From contig NZ_MTAW01000132.1 of assembly GCF_002154725.1 (NCBI RefSeq), positions 1 through 64,000 of the forward strand: 64,000 nt of DNA, given 5' to 3'. The position numbers and the translations under genes were made by a program. Each line of letters opens with the position of its first letter. Position 1 is the first letter of the stretch. The stretch comes from Nostoc sp. 106C (lineage in GTDB: Bacteria; Cyanobacteriota; Cyanobacteriia; Cyanobacteriales; Nostocaceae). A model generated the notes under the pieces. The model searched no databases, was not told the origin of the DNA, and saw only the letters and a program-made list of their open reading frames with translations. This document shows positions 1-8,034 of the stretch, piece by piece.

Positions 1-1
1 T

Positions 2-1279
2 CAGGATGAGTCTTCTCGCACTTATGCTCTTATAGCATTAGCCGAAAAATTACCAGAGATATTGTCAGAAGCACTCACCACCGCTAGGGCAATTCAGGAT
101 GAGTCTTCTCGCACTTATGCTCTTATAGCATTAGCCGAAAAATTACCAGAGATATTGTCAGAAGCACTCACCACCGCTAGGGCAATTCAGGATGAGTCTT
201 CTCGCATCTATGCTCTTACACTATTAGCTGAGAAACTACCAGAGGTATTGTCAGAAGCCCTCACCGCCGCTAGGGCAATTCAGGATGAGTCTTCTCGCAT
301 CTATGCTCTTACACTATTAGCTGAGAAACTACCACCAGAGTTGTCGCTAGAAGCCCTCGCCGCCGCTAGGGCGATTCAGGATGAGTCTTTACGTGCCTAT
401 GCTCTCACAGCATTAGGTGCGAAACTACCAAAGATATTGCCAGAAGCACTCGCCGCCACTATGGCGCTTCAGTCTGAGCGTTATCGCGTTGATGCCCTCA
501 AAGCATTGGCCGCGAAACTACCACCAGATTTGTTGCCAAAAGCACTTGCCGCCGCTATAGCGCTTCAGTCTGAGCGTTATCGTGTCGATGCCCTCAAAGC
601 ATTAGCTGCGAAACTACCACCAGAGTTGTTGCCAGAAGCACTCACCGCCGCCAGGGCGATTCAGGATGAGTTTTATCGTGCTGAGGCTCTCAGTACATTA
701 GCCGACAAACTGCCACCACAGTTGTTGCCAGAAGCACTCACCGCTGCCAGGGCGATTCAGGATGAGGAATATCGCGCCGATGCCCTCAGTGCCTTAGCCG
801 ACAAACTGCCACCACAGTTGTTGCTAGAAGCACTCAGTGCCGCCAGGGCGATTCAGGATGAGACATATCGCGCCGATGCCCTCAGTGCCTTAGCCGACAA
901 ACTGCCAGAGGTATTGCCAGAAGCACTCACCGCCGCCAGGGCGATTCAGGATGAGACATATCGCGCCGATGCCCTCAGTGCCTTAGCCGACAAACTGCCA
1001 GAGGTATTGCTAGAAGCACTCACCGCCGCCAGGGCTATTCAGTATGAGGAATATCGCACCTCTGACCTCAGTGCCTTAGCTTCTGGTCTGTCAAAAATGC
1101 CAAATGCTAAACTTTTCCCCCTGTGGCAAGATACACTTGATGAGTTATCTGTTCGCACTCGTCCTCATTTGCTGTCAGGTATCAAAGCATTATTTCCAGT
1201 TATATTTGCATTAGGTAATGAAGCTGCAACGGCAGAAGTTGCCCGTGCGATTATTGATGTAGGGCGATGGTGGCGGTGA
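2..1279 (+). CDS. Partial protein of 31-33 residue helical repeats (5' end outside window)
   Basis: The frame is open from the first complete codon at base 2, so the start lies to the left of the window. About 12 copies of a 31-33 residue unit are visible, each with a core like RAIQDExYRxxALxALAxKLP, alternating with variants reading ALQSERYRVDAL. The units look like paired helices, so a HEAT- or TPR-like solenoid is likely. A non-repeat C-terminal tail of about 75 residues follows and ends in DVGRWWR. The DNA period is 93 bp at the left edge, and the first two visible units are identical, so the array has expanded recently. Such repeats can form the sensor part of larger ATPase or conflict proteins, but the N-terminal domain is not visible and no function is assigned. 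Confidence 0.75.
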   Translation, partial: QDESSRTYALIALAEKLPEILSEALTTARAIQDESSRTYALIALAEKLPEILSEALTTARAIQDESSRIYALTLLAEKLPEVLSEALTAARAIQDESSRIYALTLLAEKLPPELSLEALAAARAIQDESLRAYALTALGAKLPKILPEALAATMALQSERYRVDALKALAAKLPPDLLPKALAAAIALQSERYRVDALKALAAKLPPELLPEALTAARAIQDEFYRAEALSTLADKLPPQLLPEALTAARAIQDEEYRADALSALADKLPPQLLLEALSAARAIQDETYRADALSALADKLPEVLPEALTAARAIQDETYRADALSALADKLPEVLLEALTAARAIQYEEYRTSDLSALASGLSKMPNAKLFPLWQDTLDELSVRTRPHLLSGIKALFPVIFALGNEAATAEVARAIIDVGRWWR

Positions 1280-1336
1280 ACAGATGCGGGGACGCAGTGT
1301 TTTATAGTTTTAGGCAAAGTGCTAGCCTATTGACAG

Positions 1337-1738
1337 CTAATCAACCCAGTTCTCTAATAACAGCGTAGGAATGCGAGAAAATTCTCGTACATTATTAGTA
1401 ACAAGGATAACTCCTAAACTTAGAGCGTGAGCAGCAATGAGCATATCCATTGCACCAATGATAATTCCTCTACTTTCGAGATCGCTTCTAATACTGCCGT
1501 AAATTGTCGCCGCTGCTGGTTTGAAATCAACTATTTCTAGGGGTAGCAAAAATTGTAGCAGGGCGGTGCGGTTTTTCTCTTGCTGTTGACTTTTGGCTAC
1601 TCCATATTCCAGTTCAGCAACAGTTATGGAAGAGATACCCACATCACAAATGCTCAGGGTTTGAAATTTATCCAGCACTTTTTGAGGTTTTTGCTTGATG
1701 ATGTAAATGCAGATATTGGTATCAAGCAGGTATCGCAT
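1337..1738 (-). CDS. vapC: VapC-type PIN-domain ribonuclease toxin
   Basis: This 133-residue protein is a full-length PIN domain. It begins MRYLLDTN with the first acidic residue at D6, then has AELEYG around residues 41-46, the AMDMLIAAHA block with D98, and VTNNVREF near residues 113-120. PIN toxins of type II toxin-antitoxin systems cleave RNA using Mg2+ held by these acidic residues. Its ATG follows the TAA stop of the upstream antitoxin with no spacer (TAAATG), which indicates translational coupling. The target RNA cannot be read from the sequence. Confidence 0.85.
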   Translation of the reverse strand: MRYLLDTNICIYIIKQKPQKVLDKFQTLSICDVGISSITVAELEYGVAKSQQQEKNRTALLQFLLPLEIVDFKPAAATIYGSIRSDLESRGIIIGAMDMLIAAHALSLGVILVTNNVREFSRIPTLLLENWVD

Positions 1739-1966
1739 TTAAAAACTCTCTCTGGTGTTGATTAGTGGCTGATCTCTATTAGTCATGAAATCATCGGAGA
1801 AATTGTCTAAACTGTCGATCAGAGATTGCCAGGGGTTATCTTTAGCAATCAGAATAATTGCATTACCAATTTTTTTAATATAAACTTCCGTGCCAGTGAG
1901 TTGAAAATCTTCTGGCAAAATAACAACTTGGTGAGTGCCATCAGTGCTGAGTTTGGCAGTGTTCAT
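1739..1966 (-). CDS. vapB: VapB-type antitoxin
   Basis: This 75-residue protein lies directly upstream of the PIN toxin. Its N-terminal half (TAKLSTDGTHQVVILPEDFQ, then a GTEVYIKKIGNAIIL stretch) has the pattern of an AbrB/SpoVT swapped-hairpin DNA-binding domain. Its C-terminal half (NPWQSLIDSLDNFSDDF) has the acidic amphipathic pattern expected to wrap the toxin. Antitoxins of this type neutralise the toxin and usually repress their own operon. The two genes form a complete bicistronic module on the minus strand. Confidence 0.8.
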   Translation of the reverse strand: MNTAKLSTDGTHQVVILPEDFQLTGTEVYIKKIGNAIILIAKDNPWQSLIDSLDNFSDDFMTNRDQPLINTRESF

Positions 1967-2137
1967 AAAAATTTATATAGGAATTTGGTTGCGTAGACTT
2001 TTGCTTTCAGTTTAGCGTGGGCAATCTCAAATATATCTGGGTTTTGGTGGGCAATGCCTACTACTAGAGATAATGTGATTTTTCCACAAAAGCGATCGCC
2101 GATCCAGGTAAGTAGTTAAACAAGATTAATTACACAA

Positions 2138-2341
2138 TGTCATTGCGCTAAGCGAAGCCATGCCCGAAGGGCTTTATGGAGCGGAGCGGAATGTAGACAC
2201 GTAGACGCGAAGCGGCTTCTCGTTCGACGAAGTCGTTCCCGAAGGGTAGAGTAGTGGCTTCCCACAGGGTACCAATTGCAGAGTTCTTGTGATTGCTACT
2301 CTGCGAGAACGCCTTCGGCGAACGTTCCACTCGCAATGACA
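2138..2341. mobile_element. MITE-like element, TGTCATTGCG terminal inverted repeats
   Basis: The element is bounded by a perfect 10-bp inverted repeat (TGTCATTGCG at 2138-2147, CGCAATGACA at 2332-2341). It is about 204 bp long with an interior rich in small palindromes such as GAACGCCTTCGGCGAACGTT. It encodes no protein. A second element of the same design lies at 56092-56284. These properties fit a non-autonomous miniature element that amplified in the genome; the transposase that moved it is not in the window. Confidence 0.65.
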
Positions 2342-2460
2342 TATCGCAACTAATTTAGCGGACATGATATGACCAGCAAATCACTCAGTATTCTGTTCAA
2401 ACTATATGGTAATGGCGATCGCACTCTGTCTGTTCACAACTGCGATGTCTACGACAAGCC

Positions 2461-2712
2461 GATGCAGCGTCTACGCAAAATCACCTCATCCATAGAGAAG
2501 GCGATCGCATTCACAACCAACGAGATCGGGTTGTTTATCAATGAGTACTCATCCATAGAGAAGCTCAACTCATTTGTGACCAACTAGATCGGGTTGTTTA
2601 TCAACGAGTACTCATCCATAGAGAAGCTCAACCCATTTGTGACCAACTAGATCGGGTTGTTTATCAATGAGTACTCATCCATAAAGAACATCATCTCATT
2701 TGTAACCAACGA
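2461..2712. repeat. 63-bp direct tandem repeat, about 3.7 copies
   Basis: Units start at 2524, 2587 and 2650, each exactly 63 bp, with a diverged copy before them (2461-2523). Each begins GATCGGGTTGTTTATCAA and contains GAGTACTCATCCATA. Because 63 is a multiple of three, the frame is kept: units 1 and 2 end in TAG where the flanking units have GAG. This suggests one base change that was then duplicated, either in a decayed gene or in neutral sequence. An open frame over 2369-2587 is probably not a gene. Confidence 0.85.
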
Positions 2713-2985
2713 GTTAATTTTCTGCGTCAAGAGGTTGCACTAGGTGATAAGAAATTGCGCTGCTACAACTTAGAGAACTCCAAGGGGCAATGGCTACAAA
2801 TTACGCATAATTACAGAATTATATCCCTAAAATATTGTTAAAAAAAGCCAAATATTTGTGATTTTCCCTGAGCCGGAATACTGCTGTTTTAAGACAAGCT
2901 AACAGTAGTACCGCGAAGCGAAATCCAAAATAAAGTTAATTTTTTTACGCCGTGCTGTACGAGAAAAATTTATGAGGAATAATTT

Positions 2986-3381
2986 ATGACTCTAGCCAAA
3001 CGTTCATCTCGCATTCTCGAAAAAGCTCAACAGAGAGTTTCTGGAATGCAAACCATCGATCAGAATCTTGATTTTGGCCATTCTAACAACTTGCAAAATA
3101 TGCAACAACAAATTGAGCAATTACGCGCCAAGCTGAACACTCATAATAATGCTCTGGCTGTAATTGATGCTTCTAGAACTGATATTGAACAGCTAGAAAA
3201 AAGCTTGAGTGTGTTGTGTGAAAATATGCTGATGTCAGTTGCAGGCAGATACGGCAAAGACAGCGCCGAATATGTCAAGGCTGGTGGTGTGCGTAAGAGC
3301 GAGCGCATTCGCAAAAGCACTAACACTCGGATAAAAACTGGTGCAGAGCAAGCGGCTGTTAAGTCTGATGAAACTACCTAG
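2986..3381 (+). CDS. Small charged coiled-coil protein of unknown function
   Basis: This 131-residue protein is preceded by a GAGGA ribosome-binding site at a good distance from its ATG. Residues 25-75 have a heptad-like pattern (NNLQNMQQQIEQLRAKL and following) typical of a coiled coil. The C-terminal third is basic and contains GRYGKDSAEYVKAGGVRKSER. No known domain is recognised. It stands alone between a repeat region and a gene fragment, on the same strand as the latter. It is a plausible expressed gene, but its role cannot be inferred. Confidence 0.65.
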   Translation: MTLAKRSSRILEKAQQRVSGMQTIDQNLDFGHSNNLQNMQQQIEQLRAKLNTHNNALAVIDASRTDIEQLEKSLSVLCENMLMSVAGRYGKDSAEYVKAGGVRKSERIRKSTNTRIKTGAEQAAVKSDETT

Positions 3382-3434
3382 TATTATTCCCTAAAATTCA
3401 TACTTGATGTTTGAAATATTACGTAATGGTTTCG

Positions 3435-3455
3435 GTGGGCGATGCCCACCCTACT
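3435..3455. repeat. Short palindromic repeat GGTGGGC..GCCCACC
   Basis: The sequence GGTGGGCGATGCCCACC followed by CTAC is one copy of a small interspersed palindrome. A second, GTAGGGTGGGCATTGCCCAC, lies at 5107-5126. Such hairpins are scattered through many filamentous cyanobacterial genomes. This copy sits at the break point of the comM fragment. Confidence 0.6.
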
Positions 3456-3782
3456 CAACAACCTACAGGAGAAACATCAATATGCGTAGCCAAACGAGTG
3501 CAGCAAGCACGCGATCGCGCCGTTACCCGCTTTCAAGCAGAACCAAACTTGCGTTGCAATGCGCAAATGCAGAGTCGTCATCTCCCCAAATGGTGCAGGC
3601 TAGATGATGCTAGTCGTAATTTATTAGAAGCAGCAATTAAAAAATTAGGCTTATCGGCTAGGGCAAGCGATCGCATTCTCAAAGTAGCACGGACAATTGC
3701 AGATTTAGCGGCAGAGGATAAACTGCAAGCCAATCATGTAGCCGAAGCCATTCAGTATCGCACAATCGATAGAATGCAGTAA
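3456..3782 (+). pseudogene. comM: C-terminal fragment of a ComM/YifB-type Mg-chelatase-like ATPase
   Basis: The frame from about 3456 to the stop at 3782 matches the C-terminal lid of ComM/YifB AAA+ proteins. It starts with QPTGETS, has RVQQARDRAVTRFQ, then LSARASDRILKVARTIADL and ends AEAIQYRTIDR. The full family is about 500 residues, so the AAA+ core with its Walker motifs is missing. Immediately upstream is an interspersed palindrome (3435-3455), where the homology stops. Several residues in the first half look degenerate. It is best read as a relic, and a start codon at 3411 would only be fortuitous. Confidence 0.75.
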
Positions 3783-4097
3783 GGATTTCCTAGAAACTCA
3801 AGAAGATAGTAGCGCGATCACATCTTGAGCTAACTCAAGGTTATTGATTTACATTAAAAAAATTACACATTGATATTGCGATTATATAGATGAATATAGT
3901 CGCAATGTTTCCATTAAATTGACACAAAAGCTACACATCTTTACTATAAGCTCTTTTACATAAAGTCCATTCGGTTAACTACTAAAATCATAGCTAAAGT
4001 AATTTACTAGCAATTTACTTTAGCTATGCATTTTTATTTCTCCTCAATCAGCTACTCTATTGAGTAATAAAAATGCATATTCATAACTTATACTTAA
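3783..4097. promoter_or_regulatory. Leader region with two consecutive hairpins upstream of the esterase genes
   Basis: The first hairpin pairs CATAGCTAAAGTAA (3989-4002) with TTACTTTAGCTATG (4015-4028), 14 bp without mismatch. The second pairs ATGCATTTTTATT (4026-4038) with AATAAAAATGCAT (4066-4078) and has a nested stem CTCAAT/ATTGAG. The arms overlap by three bases, so the two stems may compete. The ATG of the esterase gene follows 19 bases after the second stem. There is no clear T-tract, so a simple terminator is less likely than a leader structure or palindromic repeats. Confidence 0.45.
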
Positions 4098-5069
4098 ATG
4101 AACTATAAATCATCTAAAATTCTACTACTAGTTTCCCTACTTACGCTGATAAGCTGTCGTTACTCTCAAGATGTAGCAGCACAGCCAGCCCAAAAATTAC
4201 AGCCAACTATTTCAATCCTACCGCCACAGCCCAATACTAATGAATTAGCTAAACCACTCACTTACAAATTAGAGACTTACGATAGCAAAGTGATGGGAGG
4301 AAAGCGCACTTATGGAATTTCTTTACCTCCTGGCTATGAGCAAAATACTCAACAACGCTATCCCGTAATTTTTCTGCTTCACGGTGGACACGGCGATCCT
4401 AATTCCTGGTTCGATCAAAACAAAGGACAGGCTCTCAAGACATTAGAAAAACTTTATGCCACTAACAAGTTACCACCTAGTATTATTATTACCCCCGATG
4501 GTAACGACAAACGCGGCACTAGCCCCTATTGGGACCCTCAATATATCGATGGGCCTCAAGGTAATGTGTCTACAGCCGTTGGCGATGAACTAGTAAAAGT
4601 GGTCAAAACCCGCTACCGAACACTACCAAATCCCGATTTTTGGGCTATGGGTGGACTATCATCTGGTGGTTGGGGGGCAATCAATGTAGGATTGCATAAC
4701 TTACCTCGTTTCTCAATTCTATTTAGTCATAGTGGTTATTTTAAAGATAAGAGTGGCCCGCAAAATAGTCCGATAATTTATATCAAAAATATTTCTCCAC
4801 AGGCTAAAAAAAGGTTGAAGATTTATTTAGATTCGGGTATATCAGATACGGAAGAACTCGATGAAGGCAAGCGGTTTGTTAAAGTGCTCAATCAATTGAA
4901 GATTTATAATATATTTCATCAATTTCCAGGCAGTCATACTTGGGAATACTGGCGCGAACACCTAGTAGATTCTTTAACCTTTGTAGGTGAACAATTCCGC
5001 GTATCGCAAATAGCTCATGCTGCTGATAATTTAGGCTTTGATCGGGCTAAAAATCCTCCGAATAATTAG
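4098..5069 (+). CDS. Exported lipoprotein esterase, esterase D / PF00756-like
   Basis: The 323-residue product starts with a lipoprotein signal (hydrophobic helix then LISC, lipidated Cys20), so it should be anchored in the cell envelope. From about residue 50 it follows the alpha/beta-hydrolase fold of the putative esterase family: FLLHGGHGD near 92-100, TPDGNDKRGTSPYW near 132-145, and the nucleophile motif GLSSG with Ser188. The catalytic His is probably in PGSHTWEYW near residue 280. The next gene is a close paralogue, and an aminoacyl-phosphatidylglycerol synthase follows. The substrate is unknown; an esterase acting on aminoacylated lipids is an inference from position only. Confidence 0.8.
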   Translation: MNYKSSKILLLVSLLTLISCRYSQDVAAQPAQKLQPTISILPPQPNTNELAKPLTYKLETYDSKVMGGKRTYGISLPPGYEQNTQQRYPVIFLLHGGHGDPNSWFDQNKGQALKTLEKLYATNKLPPSIIITPDGNDKRGTSPYWDPQYIDGPQGNVSTAVGDELVKVVKTRYRTLPNPDFWAMGGLSSGGWGAINVGLHNLPRFSILFSHSGYFKDKSGPQNSPIIYIKNISPQAKKRLKIYLDSGISDTEELDEGKRFVKVLNQLKIYNIFHQFPGSHTWEYWREHLVDSLTFVGEQFRVSQIAHAADNLGFDRAKNPPNN

Positions 5070-5106
5070 CATAGTTCAGAATTATAATTATTGAAGTTAA
5101 ACTTTT

Positions 5107-5131
5107 GTAGGGTGGGCATTGCCCACTCTAC
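5107..5131. repeat. Short palindromic repeat GTAGGGTGGGC..GCCCAC
   Basis: The palindrome GTAGGGTGGGCATTGCCCAC followed by TCTAC lies in the 143-bp gap between the paralogous esterase genes. It resembles the copy at 3435-3455. It can form a stem-loop and may reduce readthrough between the two genes. Confidence 0.55.
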
Positions 5132-5212
5132 AACTACTACATATTGCTTATTTAATAAATATTAATTATAGTTAAATATTGTGATATGTTGTTGATCAAG
5201 CTCTAAATAAAT

Positions 5213-6121
5213 ATGAGAATTTCTAAAGTTGTAATTAGTTTGGCAGGAGCGATCGCTCTCTTAACTGCTGCTGGTTACTACTACGTCTTTATTTTAGGTG
5301 CGCCACAATTAGATCGACCCCAAGAGCAAGCCAATACAGGACTGAGTTTTCAGTTAGAAAGTTTTAATTCTCAAGCAATGGGAAAAGTCCGTAACTATGG
5401 AGTAATTTTACCTCCTGGCTATAATAAAAATCTCCAAAAGCGTTATCCAGTAATATTTTTATTGCACGGTGGTCATGATGATGCTCGTGCTTATGCTGAT
5501 AAATATGCACTATTGAATGTACTGCATGAACTTTATCAAAGTGGACAATTGCCTCCATCAATTTTGATTACACCAGATGGCAATGATAATCGAGGTTCTA
5601 GTCCTTTGTACGATCCAGATTATTTTGATGGGCCTAATGGTAAAGTAGGAACTTGGATAGGTTCAGAATTAGTCAAAGTAGTGAAGTCGCAATACCGCAC
5701 CTTGGATGACCCACATTTTTGGGCGATAGGAGGTGTATCCTCTGGAGGATGGGGAGCATTTAATATCGGCTTACGCTATCTAAACAACTTCAATATTTTC
5801 TTTAGTCATAGCGGTTATTTTACAGATAAAAGCGGCCCGCAAAATAGCCCTCAACAGATTGTGCAACAGTTATCAATTCAAGACAGAAAGCGATTGCGAG
5901 TGTATCTTGATGCAGGACTTAGCGATACTAATTTACTGTCTTCTACTAAAGCCTTTCACGAAACTTTAAATAAATTAGGTATTGCTAATGTCTTCTCTGC
6001 ATTTCCCGGAGGTCATGGTTTGTCTGGTGCTGATGTGGGGTGGAACTACTTTCATAAACATCTCAAAGATTCACTTTCCTATGTAGGAAAACAGTTTAAT
6101 AATTCAAAATTAAAAAAATAA
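5213..6121 (+). CDS. Membrane-anchored or exported esterase, paralogue of preceding gene
   Basis: This 302-residue protein shares blocks with the upstream esterase: LPPGYNKN, FLLHGGHDD, LITPDGNDNRGSSPLYDP, GGVSSGGWGA and HSGYFTDKSGPQNSP. It therefore arose by tandem duplication. Its N-terminus has one hydrophobic helix (about residues 5-28) without a lipobox cysteine, so it is likely a signal anchor rather than a lipoprotein. The nucleophile is the Ser in GVSSG, and a His lies in PGGHGLSG. The mprF-like gene starts 52 bp downstream on the same strand, which suggests co-transcription. Confidence 0.8.
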   Translation: MRISKVVISLAGAIALLTAAGYYYVFILGAPQLDRPQEQANTGLSFQLESFNSQAMGKVRNYGVILPPGYNKNLQKRYPVIFLLHGGHDDARAYADKYALLNVLHELYQSGQLPPSILITPDGNDNRGSSPLYDPDYFDGPNGKVGTWIGSELVKVVKSQYRTLDDPHFWAIGGVSSGGWGAFNIGLRYLNNFNIFFSHSGYFTDKSGPQNSPQQIVQQLSIQDRKRLRVYLDAGLSDTNLLSSTKAFHETLNKLGIANVFSAFPGGHGLSGADVGWNYFHKHLKDSLSYVGKQFNNSKLKK

Positions 6122-6172
6122 TTAAATACTATTAATAATTTTTTGTAACTAAATACCAATAATTAATGACCG

Positions 6173-7843
6173 ATGAATCATAAAATAAAAACTCAGATTG
6201 GACTTCAAAGTGCCGCTTTTCTGACAGCGTTGGTGGGAGTGGTGAATTTAATCTCAGCAGTAACTCCTACTTTACCTGAACGCAATCATTGGCTTAAGCA
6301 TTTTTTGCCCTTTGAAATTCGCGCCAGTGGTCATATCTTTGCAGCTTTGGCTGGGTTTGCTTTACTAGCACTGGCAACTAATTTATTGCGGCGAAAACGA
6401 GTTGCTTGGGTGCTGACAGTCGGTTTATTAGTAATTTCTATTATTAGCCACTTACTGAAGGGTTTGGACTATGAAGAAAGTCTACTATCAGGTGTCTTAT
6501 TAGTGCAACTAATTTGGATGCGCCAGGTTTTTACAGCGCAGTCAGACCGCCCTTCAATTGCGCGGGGAGTGAGAGTATTATTTGGTGCTTTATTGTTTAC
6601 CTTGGCTTATGGAACAATTGGTTTTTACTTGCTAGATGGCAAGTTTTCGGTAAATTTTGATTGGGGTGAAGCTATAGTTCAAACTTTAGCAATGTTCTTT
6701 ACAGAAGATAATGCTGGACTGCAACCGAAAACTAGGTTTGGCGACTTTTTTGCTGATTCTATTTATGTAATTGCAGCTTGTACCTTTACATATGCCTTTG
6801 TCATGCTGTTGCAGCCAGTTTTTTTACGTAATTCAGCTACCCCAAATGAACGAAAGAAAGCAAAAGAAATTGTCGAAAAGTATGGTAAGTCTTCTTTAGC
6901 AGCTTATACGCTATTAAATGATAAAAGTTACTATTTTAGTCCTTCTGGTCGTAGTACGATCGCCTATGTTCCTAAAGGACGAGGTGCGATCGCTTTAGGA
7001 GATCCCATTGGGCCCATAGAAGACCGCAAAGAGGCGATCGTTGCTTTTGGGCAGTTTTGCCAACGTAACGATTGGTATCCGGCTTTTTACCAAACTTTGC
7101 CAGATGATCTAGACATCTACATTTCTCTGGGTTTTAGGGTACTGAAGATTGGGGAAGAAGCGATCGTTGACCTCAAAACTTTTACTTTACAAGGCAAAGC
7201 TGGTAAAAACTTCCGACCTGCTATCAATAAATTGGCGAAACTAGGATATGAAGTCCAGTTTTACCAACCACCAATTACTGATGAATTGCTACGTCAGCTG
7301 AAACCTGTGAGTGATGAATGGTTGAGAATGGTGCAAGGTTCAGAAAAAAAGTTTTCTCTGGGTTGGTTTGACGAAGCTTACCTGCGAGACTGTGTAATTG
7401 CTGCGGTTTACGATCCTGAAGGAAAAATTAGGGCTTTTGCCAATATTGTGCCAGGGTATCAACTTAATGAAGTAACTCTCGATATGATGCGGCATCGTCC
7501 ATCAATGGAGAATGGGACAATGGATGTTTTATTTACTTCCATGCTCCAGCATTTTAAGGAGAAAGACTACGATAGCTTTAATTTTGCGCTTTCTGCGCTG
7601 GCGGGAGTTGGTGAAACCCCAGAATCACGCCGTTTAGAGAGAGTATTAGGCTATCTTTACGAACATTTAAATCGCTTCTACAACTTCAAAGGCTTACACG
7701 CCTATAAAGAAAAGTTTCGTCCCCATTGGGAACCACGCTACCTGGTTTACCCTAGCTTGACAGCTTTACCTGATGTAGTTGTGGCATTAATTCGAGCAGA
7801 TTCCGGCGATCGCCTCCTCGATTATTTCAAACCTGGAGCCTAA
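6173..7843 (+). CDS. mprF: MprF/LpiA-type aminoacyl-phosphatidylglycerol synthase (DUF2156)
   Basis: The 556-residue protein has an N-terminal membrane part (about residues 10-220) with some six helices and a C-terminal cytosolic DUF2156 domain of two GNAT folds. Visible signatures are YFSPSGRSTIAYVPKGRGAI, LGDPIGP, GFRVLKIGEEAIVDL and a late GLHAYKEKFRPHWEPRYLVY. MprF enzymes move lysine or alanine from aminoacyl-tRNA to phosphatidylglycerol, which lowers membrane negative charge. The membrane part is shorter than in MprF proteins with a full flippase, so flipping ability is uncertain. It follows two exported esterases on the same strand. Confidence 0.85.
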   Translation: MNHKIKTQIGLQSAAFLTALVGVVNLISAVTPTLPERNHWLKHFLPFEIRASGHIFAALAGFALLALATNLLRRKRVAWVLTVGLLVISIISHLLKGLDYEESLLSGVLLVQLIWMRQVFTAQSDRPSIARGVRVLFGALLFTLAYGTIGFYLLDGKFSVNFDWGEAIVQTLAMFFTEDNAGLQPKTRFGDFFADSIYVIAACTFTYAFVMLLQPVFLRNSATPNERKKAKEIVEKYGKSSLAAYTLLNDKSYYFSPSGRSTIAYVPKGRGAIALGDPIGPIEDRKEAIVAFGQFCQRNDWYPAFYQTLPDDLDIYISLGFRVLKIGEEAIVDLKTFTLQGKAGKNFRPAINKLAKLGYEVQFYQPPITDELLRQLKPVSDEWLRMVQGSEKKFSLGWFDEAYLRDCVIAAVYDPEGKIRAFANIVPGYQLNEVTLDMMRHRPSMENGTMDVLFTSMLQHFKEKDYDSFNFALSALAGVGETPESRRLERVLGYLYEHLNRFYNFKGLHAYKEKFRPHWEPRYLVYPSLTALPDVVVALIRADSGDRLLDYFKPGA

Positions 7844-8034
7844 ATTTTTTCCACTCTTGGGATGTCCGTCCTATATCTTCAGTAAATTTGTGCAAAAAAT
7901 GCAATCTACCGCAGAGATGATTTTAGAATCACCATTTTAAGGCAGTCTAATAAAGTAGACTCTATACATAGGGGCATGTAAGAAGCAGTAATACTGCTAG
8001 TTTATTTGCCAGGCTTATCACCAGAGGATGAGAG

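Larger units (their letters stand above)
1967..2985. other. Gene-poor stretch of 1 kb filled by repeats
   Basis: Between vapB and the small coiled-coil gene there is no convincing gene. The stretch holds a 204-bp MITE-like element (2138-2341) and about 3.7 copies of a 63-bp tandem repeat (2461-2712). A short open stretch without a good start (about 2713-2835, reading LRQEVALGDKKLRCYNLEN) may be the tail of a lost gene but was not recognised. Confidence 0.6.

Noticed and set aside
2369-2587. 72-residue plus-strand ORF
   Set aside because: It ends within the first full unit of the 63-bp repeat, has no ribosome-binding site and no recognisable domain; the repeat explains its length.
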